A DNA stretch of 64,000 nt from Rhizobium herbae (GCF_017873135.1 NZ_JAGGJV010000008.1:1-64000); one strand, 5' to 3'. Counted from the first letter of the stretch, positions 1 through 10,115 are shown. The notes: a model not told the origin generated them from the sequence alone. Program-made: numbers and translations.

Positions 1-105
1 AATAGCCACAGAAGCTGATTAGCTGTTGGCCTTCCCGAAACTGGTCGGGGTTGTGAAGGGGAGGCCAATAGCGCTTGGTGAGGTATTTCTGACTGGAGGT
101 CAGAA

Positions 106-1089
106 ATGAACATTAAGAGCCTTCTTCTCGGCTCCGCTGCAGCTCTCGCAGCAGTATCCGGCGCCCAGGCAGCTGACGCAATCGTAGCTGCTGAGCCGGA
201 ACCAATGGAATACGTTCGCGTTTGCGACGCTTTCGGCACTGGCTACTTCTACATCCCGGGCACGGAAACCTGCCTGAAGATCGGCGGCTACGTCCGTTTC
301 CAGACCAACTTCGGTCGTGATGTTGGCGGCACGTCTGACTGGGATACCTTTACCCGCGGTCAGCTGCAGTTCGACGCCAAGAACGACACGGAACTCGGCA
401 CGCTCGAAAGCACGATCGTTCTGCAGACCAACGCTGACCTGGCTGGCGCAAGCGGCTCGACCTTCCTTGACACGGCTTCGTTCGCGATCGCCGGCTTCAA
501 GTTCGGTTACTACTACAGCTGGTGGGACGATGGCATCGCTGGCGAAACCGACGCGCTTGCTACCAACACCCTGTTCAACTCGATCTCGTACACCTACGAT
601 GGCGGCGCGTTCAAGGCTGGTCTTTCGGTTGACGAAATCGAAGGTCTCACCACCAAGGACAACGGCGTTGGCGTAGCTGGCATGATCTCCGGCTCGGTCG
701 GTGGCGTAACTGTCACCCTGCTCGGTGGTTATGACACAGAGCTCGAAGAAGGCGCGATCCGCGCGATCCTGTCTGCTGAACTCGGCGCCGGCACCTTCAA
801 CCTTGCTGGTGTTTATGCAACTGACCCGAACGTTTACTACAACGAATCCGAGTGGACCGTTGCAGCATCGTACGAGTTCAAGGCAACCGACAAGCTGACG
901 ATCACCCCGGCTGCTCAGTACTTCGGCGATTTCGCCTTCATCAACGGTGTTGATGCTTGGCGCGTTGGCCTGACGGCTGGCTACCAGATCACGGACGGCC
1001 TCAAGGCTCTTGCTACTGTTCAGTACCAGGACGTTGACAATGCTGACGACCAGACCACTGGTTTCCTCCGTCTGCAGCGCGACTTCTAA
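106..1089 (+). CDS. ropA: RopA/Omp2b-type outer-membrane porin
   Basis: Outer-membrane general diffusion porin of the alphaproteobacterial Omp2/RopA family, 327 residues. Residues 1-22 form a Sec signal peptide ending AQA, followed by ADA. The mature N-terminus carries the two family cysteines (YVRVCDAFG and ETCLKIGGYVRF), and the chain ends in a terminal Phe (LQRDF), the usual beta-barrel assembly signal. The body alternates short amphipathic strands with Gly/Asp/Asn turns, as a 16-strand barrel would. The strong Shine-Dalgarno GGAGGT lies 7 nt before the ATG, and the codon choice is very biased, both consistent with high expression. It is transcribed alone and followed by a strong terminator. 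The family is clear; which of the usual several rhizobial porin paralogues this is cannot be told. Confidence 0.93.
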   Translation: MNIKSLLLGSAAALAAVSGAQAADAIVAAEPEPMEYVRVCDAFGTGYFYIPGTETCLKIGGYVRFQTNFGRDVGGTSDWDTFTRGQLQFDAKNDTELGTLESTIVLQTNADLAGASGSTFLDTASFAIAGFKFGYYYSWWDDGIAGETDALATNTLFNSISYTYDGGAFKAGLSVDEIEGLTTKDNGVGVAGMISGSVGGVTVTLLGGYDTELEEGAIRAILSAELGAGTFNLAGVYATDPNVYYNESEWTVAASYEFKATDKLTITPAAQYFGDFAFINGVDAWRVGLTAGYQITDGLKALATVQYQDVDNADDQTTGFLRLQRDF

Positions 1090-1113
1090 TCTCTGGCTTC
1101 ATGTCAGTGATGG

Positions 1114-1143
1114 AAAGCCCGGTCGAAAGACCGGGCTTTTTCT
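1114..1143 (+). terminator. Rho-independent terminator of the porin gene
   Basis: Perfect 11-bp stem AAAGCCCGGTC / GACCGGGCTTT closed by a GAAA tetraloop and followed by a T-rich stretch, 24 nt after the porin stop codon. Confidence 0.93.
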
Positions 1144-1201
1144 TTGGTTGGATGGTTGAGTGGTTTCTCCGCATGACGCCCGCCGTAGCGGCGAAGCGTT
1201 G

Positions 1202-2098
1202 TTATGAAATCCCGTCGATAAATGCCCTGATTTCGACCGCCAGTTCAGGGCGATGCAGCAATGGGGCGTGCCCCTGGCCTTGCGCCGTCACCGCTGACAT
1301 GCCGGGATGTCGCTGCGCCATCTCGGCGAATGTCTTTTCTGAGAGGATGGTGGAGTTTTCTCCCCGGACCGCCATCAAAGGCACCGCTTTCAAGCCTTCA
1401 TAAAGCGCCCAGAGATCCGGCACCGCTGTGTTCGGCTCGACGCTCCTGAGTGGTTCGATCAGGGCGGGATCGAAATCCGCGATGATCACGCCGTCTTTTT
1501 CCCGGAAGATCGCCTCCGCCATATCTCTCCAGTCGGCCTGATCGAGAGTAGGGAAGGCCGCGCCGTGCACCCTTTGCAGGTTTGCGATTGCTTCTTCCCA
1601 GGAATGCAGCACCTCCTGCGCCTCCAGATACTGGCGGATCAGCAGCAGGCCGGCGACTTCGATAACCGGCCCGATATCGTTGAGCACAACGCCGTGCAAG
1701 AGTGCCGGGCGCATGGCAGCCAGAAGATGCAGGATCAGGCCGCCGCGGGATGTGCCGATGAAAATTGCCTGCGAAATATCCAGAACGGCACATGCCGTCA
1801 GCACGTCTTCGGCTTCAACCGGCAGCTGATAGTGGCTTTTGTCGGGATCCCAAGCCGAAAAACCACGCCCTCGATAGTCGAGCGCGACGACGCGGCGCGG
1901 TTTTTCGCGGTGGGTGGACAGTTGCATTGCCAAAAGATGAAAGTCGCGGCTGTTGCGGCTGAGGCCCGGCAGGCAGACGACCGGCAGCGATTGCTGCGTT
2001 CGCGGGTCGTCATGACCATAGTCGCGGGCATAAAGCTGCAACCCGTCGCCGGCCGAGAAATAACGCTCCTCGAAGCTGGTCCCGATGGTGTTCGTCAC
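1202..2098 (-). CDS. alpha/beta-fold hydrolase
   Basis: Alpha/beta hydrolase of 298 residues. The oxyanion strand (VVCLPGLSRNSRDF, about residues 40-53), the nucleophile elbow GTSRG with Ser117 and a C-terminal GQGH with His277 give a complete-looking catalytic set; the acid is probably in the DLWALYEGLKAVPLMAVRGENS region. No signal peptide, so cytoplasmic. The substrate is unknown: relatives include esterases, haloperoxidases and epoxide hydrolases, and nothing in the neighbours narrows it. It converges on the porin gene and is separated from the next leftward gene by about 120 nt. Confidence 0.85.
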   Translation of the reverse strand: MTNTIGTSFEERYFSAGDGLQLYARDYGHDDPRTQQSLPVVCLPGLSRNSRDFHLLAMQLSTHREKPRRVVALDYRGRGFSAWDPDKSHYQLPVEAEDVLTACAVLDISQAIFIGTSRGGLILHLLAAMRPALLHGVVLNDIGPVIEVAGLLLIRQYLEAQEVLHSWEEAIANLQRVHGAAFPTLDQADWRDMAEAIFREKDGVIIADFDPALIEPLRSVEPNTAVPDLWALYEGLKAVPLMAVRGENSTILSEKTFAEMAQRHPGMSAVTAQGQGHAPLLHRPELAVEIRAFIDGIS

Positions 2099-2218
2099 GA
2101 TGTCTCCCTTCGCTCAAAGCTGGAGAACCATAGCGAATCGCGACGATGCGGAAAGAGGGCGGCGGGATTTTGTGGCTAAAAGCAATCTCGTCCGCTGGTT
2201 TGCGGGCGTGACTTGGCG

Positions 2219-4291
2219 TCAGCGACCGATGCGCAGATCATGAACGATATCGGCCGTCTGTCCAAGCCGGGACTTGTAGACCTGATAGTTCTCCATCACC
2301 CGCTGCACGTAGTTGCGGGTCTCGGCGAAGGGAATGCGCTCGATCCAGTCGACCACATCGTCGATCGATTTGCCGCGCGGGTCGCCATATCGGTTGATCC
2401 AGTCCGGCACGCGGCGGGGGCCGGCATTGTAGGCGATGAAGGTCAGGATATAGGAACCGCCGAAATCGTCGATCTGTTCACCGAGATAATGCGCGCCGAG
2501 CGTTGCATTATAGGCGGTATCGGTCGTCAGCCGCTCCTTGGAATAGGCAAGGCCGTGGCGGTCCGCCACACCTTTCGCGGTTCCGGGAAGAATCTGCAGC
2601 AGCCCGCGCGCATTGGCAGGCGAGATGGCGGCGGGATTGAAAGCGCTTTCCTGGCGGGCGATCGCGTAGGCCAGCGCCTTTCCGGAGCCGCTGATATTGG
2701 CGCTTGCCGGAATGACGCCGATCGGGAAGGCGAGGGCCGCGACATCGATGCCACGGCCGAAGGCAAGCTTGCCGATCTGCAGCGACAGCTGGTGGCCGCC
2801 GGTTTTCTCGGCGCGCGCGGAAAGCATGGCAAGCTCTCCGGGGCTTGTCAGTTCCTCGGCGAGTGCGCGGTAGAGGCTGTCCGCCCGCCAGCCATGCCCG
2901 GCGTCTTCCAGACGCGCAATGGCGCGGACTGCTTCGCGGTTTTCGAACCGCGTGCGATCGTCGGCCGTCGGCGAGGGATAGGTGACATTCAGCCCGGTAC
3001 GGCCAAGCCGGGCCGCCGCAAGCTGACCGTAGAACGTGCCGGGAAGGGTCGCCGCCTTGGCAAAATACTCGTTCGCATTGCCGGGAGCGCCGGCCTCGGC
3101 GGCGCGGCCCATCCAGTACCAGGCGCGCGAAACCGAGAGCGGCCTGTTGGATGTTTTCAGGATGCGCTGAAAGTGCTGCAATGCCGTCGGCGCATCCTTG
3201 AGCCCGCGCAAGGCATACCAGCCCGCATGAAATTCCGCATCGACTATGTCGGCCGGGTCGCTTGCTGCATGGTTCGCGGCAATCGCGTAGGCGGTCTTGA
3301 ACTTGCCCTGATCCAGCAGGCCCCGGCTGATGATCCGTTGCTCGACCCACCATTCTCCGGGGTTGACGAGTCTGTCCTTGTCCTTCGACAGGTTGGCGAG
3401 CAGCGCGGCGGCCTCTTCGTATTTTTCCTGCTTGCGCAGATATTCGACGCGGATGAACAGGTAGGCCGGTTCGCTCTGCCAGGAGGGATCGACGGCGGCG
3501 ATCAGCGCCGCTGCATTGTCTGCCTTCTTGGCGACCGCGACCCAGGCCCGATAGAGCGATTGTGCCTTGCCGAGATCGCTGAAGCGGGCAGCCTGGTCGA
3601 GGCGGCCGCGATAAAGCAGCATTTCCATGCGATGCTTGTGGTCGGCGGCAGTCAGAAGGCTCGGAAATTCTTCCAGGATCTTGGTCTCGGTCTCCTTGTC
3701 GAGCGCGTCTTTCGACCAGAGCGCGCGCAACAATTTTGCTGCGGAGGTCTTGTCGCCATTGGCCTGGAACGCGCGGGCAAGGACAATTGTGCCTTCGGGC
3801 GTTTCCGGTCGCGTGGTTCCGAAAGCCGACAGAACGTCGGAGGTCGCCGGATTTTCGCGATAGAGGGCGCGTTCGGAATTGGCGCGCAGCGCGCCAAGCC
3901 CCGGCCAGCCCTTCAACTCCTGCTGGGCGTTGGCGATCTCGTAGGAGGGCACGCCCTTCTGTCCGGAAACGGCAATGGCCCAGGTGAGAATATGGCGGTC
4001 GAGCGTCCCTTTGGCCATGGTGTCGCGCACCGCCATCGCCTTCCCGGCATCCCTGTTGGAAAGCGCATCCAGTCCGGTCTTGAGGTCCGAATTGATCGGC
4101 ACGACCGCGGTCGCAGAAACGATAGAACCGGTGACTTCGGGGGAAGGCGATCTTCCGGCTTTTGCCAGAACCTGCGGCTTGAACCGCGGCAGCGGAACCT
4201 GGGCGTCTTGCGCGCAAGCGGCAAACGCCGAAAACAGGATTGCCGATGCACTGAGCATCGCAACCATCCGGCGAGACTGATATCCGCGCAT
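2219..4291 (-). CDS. soluble lytic murein transglycosylase (Slt70-like)
   Basis: Periplasmic peptidoglycan lytic transglycosylase, about 690 residues. The start is placed at MRGYQSRR because it gives a proper basic n-region followed by a hydrophobic signal segment (MVAMLSASAILFSAFAACA); an upstream in-frame ATG would bury this. The middle is rich in helical repeats resembling the alpha-superhelical doughnut of Slt70. The C-terminal SLT domain has the catalytic glutamate in AYAIARQESAFNP, then ANARGLLQILPGTAK and the AYNAGPRRVPDW motif. The enzyme cleaves MurNAc-GlcNAc bonds to 1,6-anhydro products. Divergently placed to dapA, as in many rhizobia. Confidence 0.92.
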   Translation of the reverse strand: MRGYQSRRMVAMLSASAILFSAFAACAQDAQVPLPRFKPQVLAKAGRSPSPEVTGSIVSATAVVPINSDLKTGLDALSNRDAGKAMAVRDTMAKGTLDRHILTWAIAVSGQKGVPSYEIANAQQELKGWPGLGALRANSERALYRENPATSDVLSAFGTTRPETPEGTIVLARAFQANGDKTSAAKLLRALWSKDALDKETETKILEEFPSLLTAADHKHRMEMLLYRGRLDQAARFSDLGKAQSLYRAWVAVAKKADNAAALIAAVDPSWQSEPAYLFIRVEYLRKQEKYEEAAALLANLSKDKDRLVNPGEWWVEQRIISRGLLDQGKFKTAYAIAANHAASDPADIVDAEFHAGWYALRGLKDAPTALQHFQRILKTSNRPLSVSRAWYWMGRAAEAGAPGNANEYFAKAATLPGTFYGQLAAARLGRTGLNVTYPSPTADDRTRFENREAVRAIARLEDAGHGWRADSLYRALAEELTSPGELAMLSARAEKTGGHQLSLQIGKLAFGRGIDVAALAFPIGVIPASANISGSGKALAYAIARQESAFNPAAISPANARGLLQILPGTAKGVADRHGLAYSKERLTTDTAYNATLGAHYLGEQIDDFGGSYILTFIAYNAGPRRVPDWINRYGDPRGKSIDDVVDWIERIPFAETRNYVQRVMENYQVYKSRLGQTADIVHDLRIGR

Positions 4292-4592
4292 CAAGAACCC
4301 CACGCTTCCCCGTGCCAGTCTCTCATTTGGCGATGCAATTGCTAACGAAAGGTTACCCGTTTCCATTCAATCCCATAAATATCGGCGCAACCCCGCTGGC
4401 GGTGGTTTCGCCCTGCAATGCATAAAAACGCCGCTGATGCCGGAGGAATAGACGGAAACCGGCGATGAATGGCGCGATAGAGTGCTTGCCGCAGGCACCT
4501 CACATGATTATGGTGCGCCAGTTTTCTAACCATGAAATGCGGCCAAAGCGTGGGTTGGTTTCTAGCTTCCCGGGCGCCGTCAGGAGTCGTGC

Positions 4593-5477
4593 ATGTTCAA
4601 GGGATCCATTCCCGCTCTCGTCACCCCGTTCACCGCTTCCGGAGCGGTGGATACGGACAGTTTTGCCGCGCATGTCGAATGGCAGATCAGCGAAGGTAGC
4701 CACGGCCTGGTGCCGGTCGGCACCACCGGCGAATCGCCGACGCTGTCGCATGCCGAGCACAAACGCGTCGTTGAGCTGTGCATCGAGACGGCGGCAAAGC
4801 GGGTTCCCGTCATCGCAGGCGCCGGGTCCAACAACACGACAGAAGCGGTCGAGCTGGCGCAGCATGCCGAGAAGGCTGGCGCCGAAGCCGTTCTGGTCGT
4901 GACGCCCTATTACAACAAGCCCACCCAGAAGGGCCTTTTTGCGCACTACGCGGCGATTGCCGAGAGCGTGAAGCTGCCGATCGTCATCTACAACATCCCC
5001 GGCCGCTCGGTCGTGGATATGAGCGTCGAGACGATGGCCGCCCTGCACAAGGCCTATCCGTCGATCATGGGCGTCAAGGATGCGACCGGCAAGATCGAAC
5101 GCGTCTCGGAACAGCGCATGGCCTGCGGTGCCGGCTTCGTCCAGCTTTCGGGCGAGGATGCGACGGCGCTCGGCTTCAACGCCCATGGCGGCGTCGGTTG
5201 CATTTCCGTGACTGCCAACGTGGCGCCGCGGCTTTGCGCCGAATTCCAGCAGGCGACGCTTGCCGGCGACTACGCCAAGGCGCTCGACTATCAGGACAAG
5301 CTGATGCCGCTGCACAAGGCGATCTTCATGGAGCCCGGCCTCTGCGGCGCCAAATATGCACTCAACCGCCTGCGCCAGATGAGCAGGACCGTGCGTTCGC
5401 CGTTGCTGTCCACACTCGAGCCGGCAACGGAGGCTGCCATTGACGCAGCCTTGCGCCATGCGGGGCTGATGAACTGA
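4593..5477 (+). CDS. dapA: 4-hydroxy-tetrahydrodipicolinate synthase
   Basis: First committed step of lysine/diaminopimelate synthesis: condensation of pyruvate with aspartate semialdehyde. 294 residues, the standard length. Visible landmarks are [10 protein letters not shown] near residue 45, the catalytic tyrosine in VVTPYYNKP, and the Schiff-base lysine in GVKDATGK near residue 160. AGGAG precedes the ATG by about 8 nt. The stop codon overlaps the smpB start (TGATG), so the two are translationally coupled. Confidence 0.97.
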   Translation: MFKGSIPALVTPFTASGAVDTDSFAAHVEWQISEGSHGLVPVGTTGESPTLSHAEHKRVVELCIETAAKRVPVIAGAGSNNTTEAVELAQHAEKAGAEAVLVVTPYYNKPTQKGLFAHYAAIAESVKLPIVIYNIPGRSVVDMSVETMAALHKAYPSIMGVKDATGKIERVSEQRMACGAGFVQLSGEDATALGFNAHGGVGCISVTANVAPRLCAEFQQATLAGDYAKALDYQDKLMPLHKAIFMEPGLCGAKYALNRLRQMSRTVRSPLLSTLEPATEAAIDAALRHAGLMN

Positions 5478-5956
5478 TGGCACCCAAAGGCAGCCAGCGT
5501 GTGGTCAACAAGATTGTCGCGGAGAACCGGAAGGCCCGCTTCAATTACGAGATCATCGACACCTACGAGGCCGGTCTGGTTCTGACCGGCACCGAGGTCA
5601 AGTCGCTGCGCGAAGGCAAGGCCAATATCGCCGAATCCTACGCCACCGACGAGGGCGGCGAGATGTGGCTGATCAATTCCTATCTGCCGGAATATCTGCA
5701 GGCCAACCGCTTCAACCACGAGCCGCGCCGCCGCCGCAAGTTATTGCTGTCGAAGCGCGAGGCCGGTCGGTTGCAAAGCGCGATCAACCGTGACGGCATG
5801 ACGCTTATTCCGCTGAAGATCTATTTCAACGATCAGGGCAGGGCGAAGCTTGAGCTGGCGCTTGGAAAGGGCAAGAAGCTGCACGACAAACGCGAGACCG
5901 AGAAGGAGCGCGACTGGAACAGGCAGAAGAGCAGGATTATGAAGGATCACCACTGA
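5477..5956 (+). CDS. smpB: tmRNA-binding protein SmpB
   Basis: SsrA-binding protein for trans-translation ribosome rescue, 159 residues. Family signatures are the N-terminal [29 protein letters not shown], the [10 protein letters not shown] segment and a basic C-terminal tail ([19 protein letters not shown]) that enters the decoding centre. Overlaps dapA by one nucleotide and is closed by a terminator. The tmRNA gene itself is not in this window. Confidence 0.97.
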   Translation: MAPKGSQRVVNKIVAENRKARFNYEIIDTYEAGLVLTGTEVKSLREGKANIAESYATDEGGEMWLINSYLPEYLQANRFNHEPRRRRKLLLSKREAGRLQSAINRDGMTLIPLKIYFNDQGRAKLELALGKGKKLHDKRETEKERDWNRQKSRIMKDHH

Positions 5957-5988
5957 CGCGGGTGACGCGGGGCAGTCGGAATGATGCC

Positions 5989-6023
5989 AAAAAGGACCAG
6001 CCGAAACCCGGCCGGTCCTTTTT
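5989..6023. terminator. Terminator between smpB and the convergent NYN gene
   Basis: AAAAAGGACC-A-GCCG stem pairing with CGGC-C-GGTCCTTTTT around an AAACC loop; A-run on one side and T-run on the other, so it can work for both converging genes. Confidence 0.85.
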
Positions 6024-6028
6024 CATGT

Positions 6029-6607
6029 TCAGTCGTGGAATTCGTCGTTGACCGGTTCTGTCACGCGCACGGGGCGTTCGGAAGGGTCGCGGCCGACTTC
6101 GGCCTTCAGGCTGACCAGTTCGATGAAGTGATCGGCCTGCCGGCGCAGGTCGTCGGCGATCATCGGCGGCTGGGTCGACATGGTGGAGACGACCGAGACC
6201 TTGCGGCCCTTGCGCTGCAGCGCTTCCACCAGCGTGGTGAAGTCTCCGTCGCCGGAAAAGATCACCAGATGATCGACCGTTTCGGACTGCTCCATCGCGT
6301 CGATGGCCAGTTCGATGTCCATATTGCCCTTGATCTTCCGCCGTCCCAGCGAATCGGTGAACTCTTTCGCAGGCTTTGTCACGACCTTGTAACCGTTATA
6401 GTCTAGCCAGTCGATCAGCGGCCGGATGGACGAATATTCCTGGTCCTCGATCAGCGCCGTATAATAGTAGGCGCGAAGAAGGTAGCCACGCTTCTGGAAA
6501 GCCTTGAGCAGCTTGCGATAGTCAATGTCGAAACCAAGGCTTTTCGACGCGGCATAGAGGTTGGCCCCGTCGATAAAGAGCGCGATTTTTTCGCGTGGGT
6601 CGAACAT
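6029..6607 (-). CDS. NYN-domain (LabA/DUF88-like) protein
   Basis: 192-residue protein of the NYN/PIN-like nuclease superfamily (LabA/DUF88 branch). The N-terminal strand IALFIDGANLYAASK carries the first conserved Asp and Asn, and LVIFSGDGDFTTLVEAL carries the SGDGDF motif that supplies further acidic metal ligands. Family members are predicted or shown to act on RNA; the target here is unknown. Start chosen at MFDPREK because the preceding in-frame MKKSKTLRQ extension is basic, AT-rich and unlike the family; the chosen start is preceded by AAAGGAAA. The C-terminal EVGRDPSERPVRV tail is probably disordered. Confidence 0.85.
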   Translation of the reverse strand: MFDPREKIALFIDGANLYAASKSLGFDIDYRKLLKAFQKRGYLLRAYYYTALIEDQEYSSIRPLIDWLDYNGYKVVTKPAKEFTDSLGRRKIKGNMDIELAIDAMEQSETVDHLVIFSGDGDFTTLVEALQRKGRKVSVVSTMSTQPPMIADDLRRQADHFIELVSLKAEVGRDPSERPVRVTEPVNDEFHD

Positions 6608-7198
6608 CGTATTTCCTTTTTTTTGTCTCAATGTTTTTGATTTTTTCAACCTGACCGAGCAATAACGTCGTCAGCGATAGAATAATTCGAATACACCAAG
6701 ATTTCATCGTATTGAGGCTTTCTAAGCCAGCATTCGCTTTAATGTAAGGGAATTCCCGTTGAAATAGCTATTTCTCACATTATTTTGCCGAAAATAAGAA
6801 ATATCTACCTTTATTTCTGGATTTTTTCCGACAGCTTTGGTGCATCCTCTCCGTGCCAGTGTTCTCTCTCCCCAGAGCGGCAACAGGGTTTGGCGGCATT
6901 CAATCATCATTTCCGCGGATGTCAAAGCCTATCGATTTCCAACGGTTGCGGTGGCTCTTTTTTTAATCGCCGCCATCACCCGGCTTAGGATTGACCGGAT
7001 ATCTTTTTTTGCAATGCAGGAAAAACTTGAATTTATGTGGTTTTGATTGTATCGGGCAGGTTAATTCCTGAAATCGGAGCCGCGCATACCGTCAAGCCGA
7101 CGGCTGGACGGGTTCCGGTGTTGTTAATCAGCGCAGCGACCGCTCGTCTTATGGCATCCGCGATTGAAGCTGCGCTCTTGAGATCCAAAGGACAGGCA
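6608..7198. other. Gene-free AT-rich region upstream of rpoZ
   Basis: About 590 bases with no credible gene on either strand; the short open frames have neither Shine-Dalgarno sites nor recognisable sequence. The stretch is visibly AT-richer than its flanks, with T-runs near 6825, 6960 and 7005, and a GGGAATTCCC palindrome at 6748-6757. It must hold the divergent promoters of the NYN gene and of rpoZ. A CTTGAA...TATCGG pair near 7025-7055 is a weak promoter candidate for rpoZ. Confidence 0.5.
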
Positions 7199-7609
7199 AT
7201 GGCCCGCGTCACCGTTGAAGATTGCATCGACAAAGTCGATAACCGTTTCGAGCTTGTGCTTCTCGCAAGCCATCGTGCCCGCCTGATCTCGCAGGGCGCC
7301 GCCATCACCATCGATCGCGACAACGACAAGAACCCGGTCGTGGCTCTTCGCGAAATCGCCGACGAGACGCTGTCGCCGGGCGACCTCAAGGAAGACCTGA
7401 TCCATTCGCTGCAGAAGCATGTCGAAGTCGACGAGCCCGAGCCCGATCCGGCGTCGATGATCAGCGGCGATGCCGCAACGGTTTTCGCCGACCAGTCGGG
7501 CGAAGACGACGATCAGCCGGAAGTCGTGACCTTCGACCGCATGTCGGAAGAAGAACTGCTGGCCGGCATCGAAGGCCTGGTTCCGCCGGAAAAAAGCGAC
7601 GACTATTGA
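7199..7609 (+). CDS. rpoZ: RNA polymerase omega subunit
   Basis: Omega subunit, about 136 residues. The N-terminal omega domain ([19 protein letters not shown]... then [12 protein letters not shown]) binds the beta-prime C-terminus and helps RNAP assembly and, in many bacteria, ppGpp response. The acidic C-terminal extension with [19 protein letters not shown] is typical of rhizobial orthologues, which are longer than the E. coli protein. The start is set at MARVTVED because this is the universal omega N-terminus. Followed by a terminator, then rsh: the omega-RelA/SpoT pairing is conserved widely. Confidence 0.96.
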   Translation: MARVTVEDCIDKVDNRFELVLLASHRARLISQGAAITIDRDNDKNPVVALREIADETLSPGDLKEDLIHSLQKHVEVDEPEPDPASMISGDAATVFADQSGEDDDQPEVVTFDRMSEEELLAGIEGLVPPEKSDDY

Positions 7610-7703
7610 GCCAAGGCTGCGTCCGGCACACGGCTGGATGCGACGCTTCGATGCAATGCCGCGTTTTCGTTCAGAATTCGCGTGACATCGGTATTTGCAA
7701 AGC

Positions 7704-7740
7704 AGTGCGCCACTCCTATGATTGGCGCACTTTTTCTTTT
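7704..7740 (+). terminator. Terminator between rpoZ and rsh
   Basis: 9-bp stem AGTGCGCCA / TGGCGCACT with a 10-nt loop and a run of T's, about 95 nt after the rpoZ stop and just before the rsh start. Confidence 0.85.
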
Positions 7741-7767
7741 CCGGATATCTCCTGGAGCCCTTAGCGG

Positions 7768-9990
7768 ATGATGCGCCAATACGAGCTCGTTGAGCGCGTT
7801 CAGAAATACAAGCCCGATGTCAACGAAGCTCTTTTGAACAAGGCTTACGTTTACGCCATGCAGAAGCATGGCCAGCAGAAGCGGGCAAGCGGCGATCCCT
7901 ATATCTCCCATCCCCTTGAGGTTGCTGCCATCCTCACTGAGATGCATCTCGATGAATCGACCATCGCCGTGGCGCTGCTGCACGACACGATCGAGGATAC
8001 GACGGCGACGCGCGCCGAAATCGACGATCTTTTTGGCGAGGACATCGGCGCGCTGGTCGAAGGCCTGACCAAGATCAAGAAGCTCGATCTGGTCACCAAG
8101 AAGGCCAAGCAGGCCGAAAACCTCCGTAAGCTGTTGCTGGCCATTTCCGATGATGTGCGGGTGCTTCTCGTCAAGCTCGCCGACCGGCTGCACAACATGC
8201 GCACGCTCGACCATATGTCGGCGGAAAAGCGCGCCCGCATTTCCGAAGAAACGATGGATATCTATGCGCCGCTTGCCGGCCGCATGGGCATGCAGGACAT
8301 GCGCGAGGAGCTTGAAAACCTCGCTTTCCGCCATATCAATTCAGAAGCTTTCGAGACCGTCACCAAACGCCTCGAAGAGCTTTCTACCCGCAACGAAGGG
8401 CTGATCAAGAAGATCGAGGACGAACTGGGTGAACTCCTCCAGGCCAGGGGCCTGACGGGCACTCTCGTCAAGGGGCGGCAGAAAAAGCCCTATTCGGTCT
8501 TCAAGAAGATGCAGTCGAAGTCGCTGTCCTTCGAACAGCTGTCCGATGTCTGGGGCTTTCGCATCGTCGTCGCCGATATTCCGGATTGCTACCGCGCGCT
8601 CGGGATTGTCCATACGCGCTGGCGCGTCGTTCCCGGTCGGTTCAAGGATTATATCTCGACGCCGAAGCAGAACGATTACCAGTCGATCCACACGACGATC
8701 GTCGGCCCGTCGCGCCAACGCATCGAATTGCAGATCCGCACGCGGCTGATGCACGAGATCGCCGAATACGGCATTGCCGCGCATACGCTCTACAAGGACA
8801 GCGCCGAGCCGGTGGGCGAGGTCAAGCTGTCGCCGAAGTCCAACGCTTATTCCTGGCTGCGCCGGACGATCGAGTCGCTGGCCGAAGGCGACAATCCGGA
8901 AGAATTCCTTGAGCACACCAAGCTCGAACTGTTCCAGGACCAGGTCTTCTGTTTCACACCGAAGGGGCAGCTCATCGCACTGCCGCGCGGTGCGACGCCG
9001 ATCGACTTTGCCTATGCCGTGCACACCAATATCGGCGACACCTGCGTCGGCGCCAAGATCAACGGCCGTATCATGCCGCTGGTGACAAGGCTCAACAATG
9101 GCGATGAAGTCGAGATCGTCCGCTCCGGCATCCAGGTTCCGCCCCCCGCCTGGGAAGAGATCGTCGTCACCGGCAAGGCCCGCGCTGCCATCCGTCGTGC
9201 AACGCGCGCAGCCGTCAGAAAACAATATTCCGGCCTTGGCTACCGCATCCTCGAGCGCACGTTCGAGCGGGCGGGCAAGGCGTTTACCCGCGAGGCGATG
9301 AAGCCTGTCCTGCATCGTCTCGGACAAAAGGAAATCGAAGACGCCATCGCCGCCGTCGGCCGCGGCGAGCTTTCGTCGCTCGATGTGCTCAGGGCTGTCT
9401 TTCCCGATCATCAGGACGAGCGCGTTACGGTCAAGCCGCAGGACGAGGGCTGGTTCAACATGCGCAGCGCCGCCGGCATGGTGTTCAAGCTGCCGGGCCG
9501 TCCGAAGGACATGTTCGATGTTCTGGAAGGCGAGGGGCCGGAAGCGCTGCCGATCCGCGGGCTGTCTGGCAATGCCGAGGTGCATTTCAGCGCGTCCGGT
9601 GCCGTACCGGGTGATCGCATCGTCGGCATCATGGAGAAGGACAAGGGTATCACCATCTACCCGATCCAGTCTCCGAGCCTGCAGAAGTTCGACGAGGAAT
9701 CGGAGCGCTGGATCGATATACGCTGGGATCTCGATGAGGCAAACAACACCCGCTTCATGGCGCGTATCCAGATCAACGCGCTCAATGAGCCCGGCACGCT
9801 GGCCGAGATCGCCCAGGCGATCGCCACCAGCGACATCAATATCCGCACCCTCTCGATGGGGCAGGTGGCCGCCGATTTCAGCGAATTCCAGCTTGATCTG
9901 GAGGTCTGGGATCTTCGCCAGCTCAATCACCTGATCACCCAGATCCGCGAGCTGCCGAGCGTGTCCACTGTGAAGCGCGTCTTCGAGTGA
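7768..9990 (+). CDS. rsh: bifunctional (p)ppGpp synthetase/hydrolase Rsh
   Basis: Stringent-response enzyme making and degrading (p)ppGpp, 740 residues (or 739 from the second Met). Order: HD hydrolase domain at about 25-200 with intact ISHP and LLHDTIEDT metal motifs; synthetase domain with the RFKDYISTPK and YQSIHTT motifs; the RFKD (RxKD) form is that of bifunctional enzymes rather than EXDD RelA. Next come a TGS domain (CFTPKGQLIALPRGATPIDFA), a zinc-finger/helical region, and a C-terminal ACT domain (RIQINALNEPGTLAEIAQAI). It is the sole long RSH in most Rhizobiaceae, where it affects growth arrest and symbiosis. Apparently both activities are retained. Confidence 0.95.
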   Translation: MMRQYELVERVQKYKPDVNEALLNKAYVYAMQKHGQQKRASGDPYISHPLEVAAILTEMHLDESTIAVALLHDTIEDTTATRAEIDDLFGEDIGALVEGLTKIKKLDLVTKKAKQAENLRKLLLAISDDVRVLLVKLADRLHNMRTLDHMSAEKRARISEETMDIYAPLAGRMGMQDMREELENLAFRHINSEAFETVTKRLEELSTRNEGLIKKIEDELGELLQARGLTGTLVKGRQKKPYSVFKKMQSKSLSFEQLSDVWGFRIVVADIPDCYRALGIVHTRWRVVPGRFKDYISTPKQNDYQSIHTTIVGPSRQRIELQIRTRLMHEIAEYGIAAHTLYKDSAEPVGEVKLSPKSNAYSWLRRTIESLAEGDNPEEFLEHTKLELFQDQVFCFTPKGQLIALPRGATPIDFAYAVHTNIGDTCVGAKINGRIMPLVTRLNNGDEVEIVRSGIQVPPPAWEEIVVTGKARAAIRRATRAAVRKQYSGLGYRILERTFERAGKAFTREAMKPVLHRLGQKEIEDAIAAVGRGELSSLDVLRAVFPDHQDERVTVKPQDEGWFNMRSAAGMVFKLPGRPKDMFDVLEGEGPEALPIRGLSGNAEVHFSASGAVPGDRIVGIMEKDKGITIYPIQSPSLQKFDEESERWIDIRWDLDEANNTRFMARIQINALNEPGTLAEIAQAIATSDINIRTLSMGQVAADFSEFQLDLEVWDLRQLNHLITQIRELPSVSTVKRVFE

Positions 9991-10115
9991 TGCTGTGTTG
10001 GCGGCGTCACATTCTCGCCTGCGAATAAGCCAGGCTCCTTTCGCGTCCACTTAAAGACCGGTTGTTCCCCCTTGTGCTTCGTGGGACACTACAGCGCTTT
10101 CTGATGGAGGATGCG

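Noticed and set aside
1-105. Partial gene at the left edge
   Set aside because: No open frame with family similarity; this looks like the untranslated leader and promoter-proximal region of the porin gene.
2213-4345. 710-codon open frame opposite the lytic transglycosylase gene
   Set aside because: It mirrors the transglycosylase gene exactly on the other strand, is full of Gly/Arg/Ala from GC-rich third positions and shows no domain; the minus-strand protein has a signal peptide and a complete SLT domain.
6722-7046. Short open frames on both strands in the rpoZ upstream region
   Set aside because: AT-rich, atypical amino-acid composition, no ribosome-binding sites and mutually overlapping; treated as non-coding.
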